Source: Bacteroidia bacterium
GTDB lineage: Bacteria; Bacteroidota; Bacteroidia; B-17B0; Aurantibacillaceae
DNA: 63,090 bases
Direction of reading: 5' to 3'
NCBI GenBank assembly: GCA_022842625.1
Contig: JALHPG010000008.1
Span: 1-63,090 of the forward strand
Both the position numbers and the translations under genes were made by a program. Under the pieces are notes generated by a model, which saw only the letters and a list, made by a program, of their open reading frames with translations, was not told where the DNA came from and ran no database searches. This document shows positions 18,825 to 27,667 of the stretch, in pieces (the first letter of the stretch is position 1; every line of letters starts with the position of its first letter).

Positions 18825-19286
18825 TTAGGCAATTACTAATTTCTTATTACGGATATCTATTAAATTATTATGATCCATATAGATCAACGCTAATTGAATT
18901 GTCAACATTTTTTGTTGGTCAATATTTAGGAAACTACATTTATTTTTTAGAACATAATTATAAGTATCAATAGCTTTTTTTTCGCCATATTCACATGATG
19001 AAAGAATAACTCCTCTATTATTACAAGTAAGTGCAGCCTTTAGATCCATCCATACTCTAAAAAATTTACCAATAATTTTAGTTCTACCTTCAGGCATTCC
19101 TCCCAACTGCAAAACTTCACTTATCGCTTCGATATTGCATTTTTTACTTGTTTGTATGAAACGAAAAAATAATATCACTAATTCTTTGTCCTTAGTTTCT
19201 TTTGAAGCCGTTTCGTAACCTTCTATCCTATCATTATTAATTCCAATAACTTTGTTTAATATTCTAATAGTCTCCTCGTTTTTCAT
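18825..19286 (-). CDS. PA2169-type four-helix-bundle protein (DUF2383)
   Basis: 153 residues, all helical. The N-terminal half (ILNKVIGINNDRIEGYETASKET) and the GGMPEGRTKIIGKFFRVWMDLKAAL stretch match the PA2169/DUF2383 family, ferritin-like bundles of unknown function found with stress genes. It is first in a probable operon with dps and mlaEFD and lies behind a complete copy of the shared regulon promoter, giving a leader of about 33 bases. Confidence 0.8.
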   Translation of the reverse strand: MKNEETIRILNKVIGINNDRIEGYETASKETKDKELVILFFRFIQTSKKCNIEAISEVLQLGGMPEGRTKIIGKFFRVWMDLKAALTCNNRGVILSSCEYGEKKAIDTYNYVLKNKCSFLNIDQQKMLTIQLALIYMDHNNLIDIRNKKLVIA

Positions 19287-19325
19287 AACCTATTATTTTA
19301 AAAATTAATACTAAATTCTGTAAGG

Positions 19326-19393
19326 CAAAAGTGTATATTATACTGTATATGTGTTTTACATAACAATTTAAATATGTTACATTATTCACACAT
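19326..19393 (-). promoter_or_regulatory. Stress-regulon promoter A (DUF2383-dps-mla operon)
   Basis: Written on the + strand: distal site GTTACATTATTCACACAT (19376-19393), proximal half-site TTTACAT (19355-19361, 21 bp apart) and -7 element CAAAAGTG, i.e. CACTTTTG on the minus strand (19326-19333), 50 bp from the distal site. The gene start at 19286 is about 40 bases further. Confidence 0.75.
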
Positions 19394-19411
19394 AAATAAC
19401 TAGCTTAAATA

Positions 19412-19449
19412 AAAAACCCATCATTATAAAAATATAATGATGGGTTTTT
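19412..19449 (-). terminator. Terminator of the DUF3494/T9SS type A gene
   Basis: A 17-bp perfect stem (19412-19428 with 19433-19449, AAAA loop) ends in A/T runs. It lies 20 bases past the stop at 19469 and isolates this gene from promoter A. Confidence 0.85.
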
Positions 19450-19468
19450 ATAGTTCAAATTATTATTG

Positions 19469-21091
19469 TTATTGTTGAGATATTAATCTACCAGACTGAA
19501 TAGATTTACCATTTTCAATAATTTTGTAAAAATAAATACCGGATACAAGGTCATTCGTTGCTATTGAAGTAATTTGCTTATTAATAGTTGTACTAATAAC
19601 TAATTCGCCTAAGATGTTATAGATCATCACTTCAGCCTTATTATCGGTTAAAGAACCAGTTAGATCAATAGTTATTGATGAAGTAAATGGATTAGGGTAA
19701 ATAGAGATTGCTTTATTTGAATTACTGTTATTTAATTCACCAACTCCTGTTGGACCCGCACAAGCTGATGGAATGGTAACTGTCATAGCAGTTGTAGTTA
19801 ATGCACCATTAGTAGTAAGTGCTCTACCATCCAAAACAACACCTGTGTTAATTGCCCCTACTGCACCGTTATTACAAATTATTGTTCCTTTAAAAACTGA
19901 GTAATTATTAATACTAACAGCTCCTTCAATTTTCCAATACACATTTTTTGCTTGTGTTCCGTTAATTAATTTCACTTTCGCATAAGTACTTGTGGTAAGC
20001 GCACCGTTTATTTTAATAACGAATACTGCATTTGCATTACCTAATCCATTTAGATAAAGAGAATCAGTAAATACAGTTGCTGCGTTTAATAAATAAGTAT
20101 GAGGAGTTAATACCAGGTTATTTCCAAATTGTACAGGATACAATAATTCAATGTCATGAGATAATGTATTCAAATAATTATAGGCAAATAATAAATCTGT
20201 TGCACACTGAGCTGTAGATGGATCAGGAATAGCATGAATTGTTCCGGTAACTAATAAAGGATTAAAACCGGTAGTTGAAGCACTATTGCTACCTATATCT
20301 CCAGTTACCGTTGTGATACCTGAATTTGTTACTGCTCCGTTCGTTGAAAATAATGCATAACACGCCGCAGTACCAAGTACTGGAGCTGTTGGTCCATTAA
20401 GAACCGGGCTACCACAACCAATTGGGGTATAAGCAAAAACACCATCAACAGTTACAGCACCACTAATAGAAAACGCTCTTCCCTCAAGTGTATCACCGGT
20501 ATTTAAGTTAATTGCTGCGTTATTAGCAATAAAATTACCTCTTAAAGTAGATCCTGAAGCGCAACTAATTAATCCTTCAACTTTCCAAAAAACATTACAT
20601 GCTTTTGCACCATTAATTAATTTAATCTTAGCTGAAGCATTTGTAGATAGAGAACCATTAATTTGAAAAATAAATACAGCATTTGCGTTTCCTTGTGCAT
20701 TTAATGTAAGATCTAAATTTAAGGTTGCTGCACTAGAAATAGAATAAGTTCCTGCATTTAAAATTTGTCCGTTTCCTAATAAAGGTGCCGGGAAAAATGT
20801 TGGTACAACAGCATTTAATTGGTTGTATGCAATTAATAAGTCCGTTGAACATAGTGCACTAGTAGCATCCATGTCATGCATTCCACCATTCACATTGCCA
20901 AAGGCTGTACTTGAGCCATTGTTTGTTCCTACATTTCCTGTGATCTGAGAAATACCCATGTTGCTTACAGCCCCATTTGAAGAGAATAATACAAAATTTG
21001 ATGCAGTACCAAGATTGATCGTTTGTCCGAAAGTTGTCTTGGGTAAAGTTAAAAGTGCGCTTGTAGCGACAATAAATAATAGTTTTTTCAT
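19469..21091 (-). CDS. Tandem DUF3494 (ice-binding-type) protein with T9SS type A sorting domain
   Basis: 540 residues from ATG 21091. The longer reading frame to 21133 begins inside the -7 element, so it is rejected. Signal peptide MKKLLFIVATSALLTLPKTTFG. Two DUF3494 domains (about 22-225 and 235-445) share LGTASNFVLFSSNGAV, CATDLLIAYNQLN, LNAGTYSI, NAVFIFQINGSL and NVFWKVEGL motifs. DUF3494 is the fold of bacterial and fungal ice-binding proteins, though many members are untested or adhesins. The last about 75 residues (KAISIYPNPFTSSITIDL ... GIYFYKI) are the Por/T9SS type A sorting domain. It has its own regulon promoter and strong terminator, so it is monocistronic. Its N-terminal half is a close paralogue of 24262-27504. 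Confidence 0.88.
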   Translation of the reverse strand: MKKLLFIVATSALLTLPKTTFGQTINLGTASNFVLFSSNGAVSNMGISQITGNVGTNNGSSTAFGNVNGGMHDMDATSALCSTDLLIAYNQLNAVVPTFFPAPLLGNGQILNAGTYSISSAATLNLDLTLNAQGNANAVFIFQINGSLSTNASAKIKLINGAKACNVFWKVEGLISCASGSTLRGNFIANNAAINLNTGDTLEGRAFSISGAVTVDGVFAYTPIGCGSPVLNGPTAPVLGTAACYALFSTNGAVTNSGITTVTGDIGSNSASTTGFNPLLVTGTIHAIPDPSTAQCATDLLFAYNYLNTLSHDIELLYPVQFGNNLVLTPHTYLLNAATVFTDSLYLNGLGNANAVFVIKINGALTTSTYAKVKLINGTQAKNVYWKIEGAVSINNYSVFKGTIICNNGAVGAINTGVVLDGRALTTNGALTTTAMTVTIPSACAGPTGVGELNNSNSNKAISIYPNPFTSSITIDLTGSLTDNKAEVMIYNILGELVISTTINKQITSIATNDLVSGIYFYKIIENGKSIQSGRLISQQ

Positions 21092-21130
21092 TTTGGTTAA
21101 ATTTTTATTTGTGAATGAATTTTCACAAAA

Positions 21131-21198
21131 CAAAGATGAGCAACACTTAACTGTTGTATGTTACATAAGTTTTATAATAAGTTACATTATTCACACAT
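21131..21198 (-). promoter_or_regulatory. Stress-regulon promoter B (tandem DUF3494 gene)
   Basis: Distal site GTTACATTATTCACACAT (21181-21198), proximal GTTACAT (21160-21166, exactly 21 bp away), -7 CATCTTTG on the minus strand (21131-21138), spacing 50. Distal site identical to promoter A. Confidence 0.8.
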
Positions 21199-21228
21199 GC
21201 TTATAGTATTGTATTATATAAATCAAAA

Positions 21229-21261
21229 AAACAAGGGCTGCCAATTGGGCAACCCTCGTTT
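21229..21261 (-). terminator. Terminator of the SprF/OmpA operon
   Basis: Imperfect GC-rich hairpin (AACAAGGGCTGCC ... GGCAACCCTCGTT) flanked by A and T runs, 33 bases after the stop at 21294 on the minus strand. Confidence 0.75.
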
Positions 21262-21293
21262 AATATTAAATAAAATATAATTATATTTTATTT

Positions 21294-23258
21294 TTATTCA
21301 GTGGTTAATAATGCTGATTTTGTAGCATTGCCATTTTTTATAATTATAAATTCAGTACGTCGGTCTTTTTGAAATTCTTCTTCAGAACAAGTTGAAACAA
21401 CTGTATCCTCGCAAGCGCAACCGCCGGTTAATTTCGATTCGCCATAACCTTTACCTGTAATTCGCTCAGGATTAGTAATTCTAGATTTAATATACCAGGC
21501 CGGTGTTTTTGCTCTTTTATCTGATAACACCATATTATATTCTATAGAAGCCCTGCAATCTGCGTAAGCATTTAACTGCACTACCATTTCAGGATATTCG
21601 TTCATGATCTTAACAATTTTAGCTAATTCGATCTCAGCATCCGGACGGATATTATATTTGTCTACATCAAAATAGATAGTTTTCAATTCTAATATTTTCC
21701 CTAGATCGGCACCTACAATTATTTTTTTTGCAATAACCTCTTCCTTTTTAAGAAGTGTAACATCAGCTTTTACAATAAATTCTTTTGCACGAGTATCCGT
21801 TAATGTAACTCCTTCAACGTAACTAGGTTTATTACCTGTTAACTTAAAGTTTTTATCCGAATCAACCAAAAATGTAAACGCTCCGTTAGCTTTTGTAGTG
21901 CTTGAATCTAGCATCTTTCCTTTATCATCAAACAAAATAATTGCTGTGTTAGGTAATATATTTTTAGAATTATCTAATGCAAGACCTTCTATTTTTTTAC
22001 CAATATCTAATTTTAATAGATCTACAGTATAAATATCATCTCCACCTTTACCGCCAATTCTATTAGAAGAAAAATAACCAAGGTTTAATTTATCATTAAT
22101 TATTGCCGAGAAATCGTCGTACTGCGTATTTAAAGGAAACCCTGCATTACGAACTGTACCAATTTTAGTATCGTTCATTGCGCACATAAAAATATCTAAA
22201 CCACCTAAACCAAACCTACCATTAGAAGAGAATAACAGAGCTTGATTGTTTTCTTGATAAAAGGGAAACAATTCATCACCCTCGGTATTTATTTTATCGC
22301 CCAAGTTTTCAGATTTTCCCCAAGTGCCTTTTTCGTCTTTTGTGATCCTGTAAATATCTGCTCCACCAAAACCACCCGGCATATCACTTGAAAAATACAT
22401 TGTATTTCCGTTAGCTGTTAAACACGGATGTCCAACTGAATATTCCTTGCTGTTAAGTATAAAAGGTTCTGGGTCTGACCAATTGCCATCTTTATACGTG
22501 CTAAAATTAATTTGTATTCTAACTATAAGTTCTCTTTTTTTAAGATCATAATTATTATTGGTGTATGCTATAAAATTACCGTCGTTACTAAAACTAGCCG
22601 GACCATCATGCATTTTACCATTAAAAGATTTATCAAAAATTTCAGCTGTTTTTAATTGGCCTCCATCAACTTGAGATACATACAGATCTAAAAATGGTTT
22701 TCTATTCCAGTTATAAGTTTTTTCAGTTCCGGTTGGATTTGCTCCACTTGATGAAAAAACAATTTTATCTTTATAATAACAAGGACCAAAATCGTCGGCT
22801 GCCGAGTTTATATCCAATTGCACAATTTTATATTTACCATCTTGATTAGATAATTTACTTAATTCACCTTTATGTGCTTTATAATCCTTAGCACGCAAAT
22901 CGTTTGGACTTAATTCGGCAAATTTATCCAAATGCATATTGGCTTCATCATATTTACCATTGGTTTTTAAGTTCATTGCATAATTATAGTGATCAATTGG
23001 TAAAACCCCTTCAGGAGAGCTAAGTAATTTAAGATACACCTCTTCTGATTTGGCGTTTTGATCCATATTATGATAACTTTCAGCTAATTTGCGTTGGCCC
23101 TCAACAGTAAGTTGTTTAGCATGGGTGTATGATTCAATTGCTTTATCAAAAGAATAAACAAAGGCGTATTTATCTCCTTTTAATTCATCACTTGATTTTT
23201 TTTGCGCAATACCATTCATACTTACTAGTAAAATAATGGGTATAAATATTTTTTTCAT
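21294..23258 (-). CDS. OmpA-family protein with TPR and PD40 beta-propeller repeats
   Basis: 654 residues from ATG 23258 (signal peptide MKKIFIPIILLVSMNGIAQ); a longer frame to 23318 would overlap the upstream gene and lacks a signal at its start. Order: TPR-like helices (about 25-140), WD40-like PD40 strands (about 150-430; IVFSSSGANPTGTE, MYFSSDMPGGFGGADIYRI, LLFSSNGRFGLGGLDIFM), a beta-sandwich (about 440-520), then an OmpA peptidoglycan-binding domain (FDVDKYNIRPDAEIEL, ADCRASIEYNMVLSDKRA). Such proteins accompany PorP/SprF in T9SS loci and link the OM machine to peptidoglycan. Third gene of the 27504-21294 operon. Confidence 0.85.
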   Translation of the reverse strand: MKKIFIPIILLVSMNGIAQKKSSDELKGDKYAFVYSFDKAIESYTHAKQLTVEGQRKLAESYHNMDQNAKSEEVYLKLLSSPEGVLPIDHYNYAMNLKTNGKYDEANMHLDKFAELSPNDLRAKDYKAHKGELSKLSNQDGKYKIVQLDINSAADDFGPCYYKDKIVFSSSGANPTGTEKTYNWNRKPFLDLYVSQVDGGQLKTAEIFDKSFNGKMHDGPASFSNDGNFIAYTNNNYDLKKRELIVRIQINFSTYKDGNWSDPEPFILNSKEYSVGHPCLTANGNTMYFSSDMPGGFGGADIYRITKDEKGTWGKSENLGDKINTEGDELFPFYQENNQALLFSSNGRFGLGGLDIFMCAMNDTKIGTVRNAGFPLNTQYDDFSAIINDKLNLGYFSSNRIGGKGGDDIYTVDLLKLDIGKKIEGLALDNSKNILPNTAIILFDDKGKMLDSSTTKANGAFTFLVDSDKNFKLTGNKPSYVEGVTLTDTRAKEFIVKADVTLLKKEEVIAKKIIVGADLGKILELKTIYFDVDKYNIRPDAEIELAKIVKIMNEYPEMVVQLNAYADCRASIEYNMVLSDKRAKTPAWYIKSRITNPERITGKGYGESKLTGGCACEDTVVSTCSEEEFQKDRRTEFIIIKNGNATKSALLTTE

Positions 23259-23280
23259 GATTTTATGTTTTATTAAAAAT

Positions 23281-24222
23281 TTAAAAATGTCTTGGTGAGT
23301 GAATTTGTTTTTTATCAAAAGTCAGGAAATCATATCTTAATATAACTTCATGACTGCCCTGATTATACTTTCCTGTTTTTAAACCATACGACCAATCGAA
23401 TGAGTATCCAAGATGAAGCTGCTCAGTTATATTAAAACCAATTAAACCACCAAAAGCGTCGCCTGTACGAACCATAGCACCAACTAATAATTTCTTCATA
23501 AAAATAAATGATGCGGTAACATCCCCTTGTATTGGAGCAGCCGCGGTTACTTTTACAAACGTTGTAGGTTTAAAAGCTACATTTTCTGAAAGATTAAAAA
23601 CAGCGCCAGCGATAAAAAAGTAGTGTCTTTGTTCTTTTCCTATTAAAGTTGTTCCGTTAGATAAATCAATTTTTGAAATGTTATTCTGTACCAAATAAGG
23701 AACTGAAACACCCGCATAAAAACGTTCTCTTGAATAATAAATACCTGCACCAAAATTTGGTGTGATCTTATTATTAATATTGTTTTGAAATGCCGGATCG
23801 TTTTGATCTCCTATTTGCAGAGAATTTAGGTTTGCTTGAAATATGTTAGCACCTGCACTTATTCCTAGTGCTAATTTCGATTTTTTTGTCAAGGTCATTC
23901 TGTAGGCAAAATCTGCAAAGACAGATGTTTTATTACTCGACCCGATCTTATCATTCATAACAGCTAAGCCTAATCCAAAATGATCATTCTTTAAAGGAGA
24001 GTGAAGCGTTAAAGATTGTACAATTGGCGCTCCTTTAAAATCAACCCACTGTGAGCGGTGTAATGCTGTAACAGTTATTGCATCTCTACTTCCGGCGTAA
24101 CCAGGATTAACCATTAAAGTATTATACATGTAATGGGTATACATTGGATCTTGCTGCGCATGAAGAGTAAAACCACTCAATGCTGATGCTAATACGAATG
24201 TTATATTTTTAAATGTTTTCAT
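23281..24222 (-). CDS. PorP/SprF family type IX secretion system membrane protein
   Basis: 313 residues with a signal peptide ending in LHAQ. QQDPMYTHYMYNTLMVNPGYAGSRD and ALHRSQWVDFKGAPIVQSLTLHSPL are the classic PorP/SprF opening; the rest is barrel-like. It lies 39 bp downstream of a type B cargo gene and 22 bp upstream of an OmpA/PD40 gene, forming a dedicated cargo-translocon-anchor set. Expected to be expressed from regulon promoter C. Confidence 0.88.
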   Translation of the reverse strand: MKTFKNITFVLASALSGFTLHAQQDPMYTHYMYNTLMVNPGYAGSRDAITVTALHRSQWVDFKGAPIVQSLTLHSPLKNDHFGLGLAVMNDKIGSSNKTSVFADFAYRMTLTKKSKLALGISAGANIFQANLNSLQIGDQNDPAFQNNINNKITPNFGAGIYYSRERFYAGVSVPYLVQNNISKIDLSNGTTLIGKEQRHYFFIAGAVFNLSENVAFKPTTFVKVTAAAPIQGDVTASFIFMKKLLVGAMVRTGDAFGGLIGFNITEQLHLGYSFDWSYGLKTGKYNQGSHEVILRYDFLTFDKKQIHSPRHF

Positions 24223-24261
24223 TTTGTTTTTATTTATTAAGATTTTACGATTATTTATTTA

Positions 24262-27200
24262 TTATCTGTTTAAATAGATAGTTCCTTTTAAAATTTTAGA
24301 GCTATCACCTAAGTCAAGAACGTAGAAATAAATTCCAATTGGTAATTCATCGCCACCCACTATTACTCCATTTTGGGCTTTTCCATCCCAATTATTTTGA
24401 TAAGGATTTGCTTCAAATACTTTATCTCCCCAACGATTGAATATTGTAATAGAATTTGAAGGATATACATCAAGTCCTCTAATAAAAAACACATCGTTTA
24501 TTCCATCACCGTTTGGCGAGAAGCCTTCAGGAATAAAGAAATCAATAGTTGAACATTTGTTAACTTCTATAGAAACAGTGGCTCTTTCAGAAACACAATT
24601 GTTACTTGAAACGATCAATGTATACGATCCGGCATCTGCAACTGTAGAATTTAAAATTATTGGATTTTGATCTGTAGAAGAATATCCATTCGGTCCAGAC
24701 CATGTATAAGTTCCTCCAACAATAGTTTGTGCTATTAAATTAATTGGACTGTTAATACAAACTGTAGAATTGCTACTAGCTATTGCAACAGGTATAGTAC
24801 TTAAAGACAAAGAAACAAAAACAGAAGTATCATTGGGTGCACATGTAGCTGTAATAACAACATTATAATTTGAAGCAACATCAGCGATACTTATGGGATT
24901 AATAGTAAGTGTTGCTGAAGTAGCGCCGGAAATATTTCCACCGTTAATTAAATTTATAATTCCTTTTCTCCACTGGTATGATAAACCACTGCCTGTTGCT
25001 GCAGAGGCAAAACTCACAGAATTTCCGGAACAAGCCGTTTGGTTTACAGGTTGGGATGTTATAATGATACTATTAATAGATAAAGAAACGTTTACTGAAG
25101 TATCATTTGGAGCACAAGCTCCTGTAACGATAACATTGTAATTAGAAGCAACATCAGAAATAGTTACAGGATTGATAGTAAGCGTTGCAGATGTAGCACC
25201 TGAAATATTTCCACCATTAATTAAATTTACAATTCCTTTTCTCCATTGGTATAATAAACCACTACCGGTTGCTGAGGCAACAAAATTTACAGAATTACCA
25301 GCGCAACCAATTTGGCTAACAGGTTGCGAGGTGATACTAGGATTGTTTATTGATAAAGAAACATTGTTAGAAGTATCATTAGGAGCACAAGCACCTATTA
25401 TTACTAAATTATAATTAGAAGCCACATCAGAAATATTTACAGGACTAATTGTAAGAGTTGCTGTATTTGCTCCAGAAATATTTCCTCCGTTAATTAAATT
25501 TATATTTCCTTTTCTCCATTGGTAATTTAAACCACTACCTGTTGCTAAGACATTAAAGCTTACCGAATTTCCGGGACAAGCCGTTTGATTAGATGGTTGT
25601 GAAGTTATATTTGGATTATTAAGTATTAAAGAAACACTTGCAGAAGTAATACCAGGTAGACATCCTCCAGTAACAACCACATTGTAATTAGAGGCCACAT
25701 CAGAAATACTAACAGGACTAATTGTAAGAGTTGCTGTATTTGCTCCGGAAATACTTCCACCATTAATTAAGTTTACAATTCCTTTTCTCCATTGGTAAGT
25801 TAAACCTGTTCCTGCTGCCGCAGTAGTAAAACTCACTGAATTACCGGGGCAAGCCACTTGATTTAAAGGCTGTAAAGTAATACTAGCAGAGGTATTTATA
25901 ACTAAAGAAATATTTGCAGAAGTATAACTAGCCGCACAACCACCACTTATAATAAGATTATAATTAGATGAAGCATTAGAAAGACTAACCGGGTTAATTG
26001 TAAGTGTTGCCGTAGTTGCACCAGAAATACTTCCTCCATTTATAACTGGAACAAGCCCATTCATCCATTGATACGTTAATCCCGATCCAGAAGCGTTTAC
26101 TGAAAAGCTAACAGAACTTCCGGCGCACACTGTTTGACTCATAGAAGGACCATTAATAACATTTATTGAAGAAGGTATTGTAACGGTTACTGCCGAAGTG
26201 CCTAAAGCACCTGTAGTTGTTAGAGCTCTTCCTTCAAGTAAAACACCCGCTGCTAAATTCATTGCAGCGTTATTACAAATAATAGTCCCTTTAAATTTTG
26301 AATTAGTATTTATACTAACAGCGCCATCAACTTTCCAATACACATTTTTAGATTGCGCACCGTTAATTAAAATAATTTTAGAATTTACACTAGTAGATAA
26401 AGCACCATTAATTTGAATTACAAAAACTGCATTAGGATTGCCCTCGGCGTTTAAATAAAGTGAATCAGTAAGTGTAACTGCCCCGTTTAATAAATATGTA
26501 TGAGGGGTAAGAACTAAATCGTTACCAAATTGCGCGGGAAATAATAATAAAATATCATTTGGTAATGTATTTAAATAAGTATAAACATTAAGAAGATCCG
26601 TTGCGCATTGTGCAGTTGAAATATCAGGGATTGGATGAATAGTACCAGTTACAAATAATGGATTATAACCGGTTGTAGTACCATTATTGGTTCCAATATC
26701 ACCGGTTACATAAGTTATTCCAACATTGGTAACCGGACCAATAGTAGAGAACAGAGCATAACAAGCCGTTGAAGCAAGTGCCGGAGGAAGTGGACCAGTT
26801 AAAACCGGACTACCACAACCTATTGGCGTATAACCTAGTATTTGTGTTACAGTAACAGCTCCATTAATAGAAAGAGCTCTACCTTCTAAAGTATCACCTG
26901 CATTCATATTAATCGCAGCATTGTTTGCTATAACAGTTCCCCTCATTTTGGTTCCTGCCGACATACTTACTAATCCTTCAACCTTCCAAAAAACATTACA
27001 TGCTTTTGCGCCATTGATCAATTTCACTTTTGAATTAACGTTAGTTGAAAAAGCGCCTTGAATTTGAAATATAAAAACGGCATTAGGATTACCTTGACCA
27101 TCTAATATTAGATCTAAATTCAAAACGGCTGGACTTGCAATTGAATATACACCAGCGTTAAGAATTTGTCCGTTACCTAATAATGGAGCCGGAAAAAAAG

Positions 27201-27504
27201 TTGGAACGGTTGCATTTAATTGATTGTATGCGATCAATAGATCGGTAGCACATTGGGCGCTTTGAGGCCCACCGGCATACATATTACCGTCAACATTTCC
27301 AAAGCCGCTTATAGCACCGCTATTTGCACCGACGTGCCCGGTAAGATGAGTAAGGTAAGTGATGCCGGAGTTTGTAACGGCGCCAACAGAAGAAAAGAGA
27401 ACGAAATTTGCAGACGTTCCTAAATTAGGAGCCTGTGCATTAATTACATTTGGTGACAAAAACAGGAGTAATCCTGCAAATGAGTTGAGTAGTTTAATTT
27501 TCAT
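24262..27504 (-). CDS. Tandem DUF3494 protein with Ig-like repeats and T9SS type B sorting domain
   Basis: 1080 residues from ATG 27504; the alternative ATG at 27537 lies 5 bases from the -7 element and gives a poor signal. Signal peptide MKIKLLNSFAGLLLFLSPNVINA. Two DUF3494 ice-binding-type domains (about 22-445), then five 91-residue Ig-like repeats (NSVSF ... YQWRKGIVNLINGG ... TLTI ... SNYNVV), one divergent Ig domain (TYTWSGPNGYSS), and a CHU_C/TIGR04131 domain (EGFSPNGDGINDVF, FNRWGDKVFEA). This is a surface-displayed DUF3494 protein on an Ig stalk, the architecture of an ice- or surface-binding adhesin. First gene of an operon with SprF and OmpA/PD40. Confidence 0.88.
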   Translation of the reverse strand: MKIKLLNSFAGLLLFLSPNVINAQAPNLGTSANFVLFSSVGAVTNSGITYLTHLTGHVGANSGAISGFGNVDGNMYAGGPQSAQCATDLLIAYNQLNATVPTFFPAPLLGNGQILNAGVYSIASPAVLNLDLILDGQGNPNAVFIFQIQGAFSTNVNSKVKLINGAKACNVFWKVEGLVSMSAGTKMRGTVIANNAAINMNAGDTLEGRALSINGAVTVTQILGYTPIGCGSPVLTGPLPPALASTACYALFSTIGPVTNVGITYVTGDIGTNNGTTTGYNPLFVTGTIHPIPDISTAQCATDLLNVYTYLNTLPNDILLLFPAQFGNDLVLTPHTYLLNGAVTLTDSLYLNAEGNPNAVFVIQINGALSTSVNSKIILINGAQSKNVYWKVDGAVSINTNSKFKGTIICNNAAMNLAAGVLLEGRALTTTGALGTSAVTVTIPSSINVINGPSMSQTVCAGSSVSFSVNASGSGLTYQWMNGLVPVINGGSISGATTATLTINPVSLSNASSNYNLIISGGCAASYTSANISLVINTSASITLQPLNQVACPGNSVSFTTAAAGTGLTYQWRKGIVNLINGGSISGANTATLTISPVSISDVASNYNVVVTGGCLPGITSASVSLILNNPNITSQPSNQTACPGNSVSFNVLATGSGLNYQWRKGNINLINGGNISGANTATLTISPVNISDVASNYNLVIIGACAPNDTSNNVSLSINNPSITSQPVSQIGCAGNSVNFVASATGSGLLYQWRKGIVNLINGGNISGATSATLTINPVTISDVASNYNVIVTGACAPNDTSVNVSLSINSIIITSQPVNQTACSGNSVSFASAATGSGLSYQWRKGIINLINGGNISGATSATLTINPISIADVASNYNVVITATCAPNDTSVFVSLSLSTIPVAIASSNSTVCINSPINLIAQTIVGGTYTWSGPNGYSSTDQNPIILNSTVADAGSYTLIVSSNNCVSERATVSIEVNKCSTIDFFIPEGFSPNGDGINDVFFIRGLDVYPSNSITIFNRWGDKVFEANPYQNNWDGKAQNGVIVGGDELPIGIYFYVLDLGDSSKILKGTIYLNR
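24800..26160 (-). repeat. 273-bp tandem repeat, five Ig-like copies
   Basis: CCTTTTCTCC recurs at 24962, 25235, 25508 and 25781, an exact 273-bp (91-residue) period, with a more divergent fifth copy further right. Copies are less identical than the 501-bp repeat at 5947, so this array is older. End points are approximate. Confidence 0.85.
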
Positions 27505-27541
27505 TTTGGTTAGATTAAATATTGAATTTATTTTCATGAAA

Positions 27542-27609
27542 CAAATGTGGCAACTAAACGCTAGGTTTCACTTACACAACTTTTGCAAAAAGTTGCATGA
27601 TTCACACAT
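27542..27609 (-). promoter_or_regulatory. Stress-regulon promoter C (DUF3494-SprF-OmpA operon)
   Basis: Distal GTTGCATGATTCACACAT (27592-27609), proximal CTTACAC (27571-27577, 21 bp), -7 CACATTTG on the minus strand (27542-27549), spacing 50. Supports translation start 27504. Confidence 0.75.
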
Positions 27610-27667
27610 TAAAAAATTGTTGATTTTGTTATATAAGAAATAGAAAATAAATAAATTAAATCACCTT

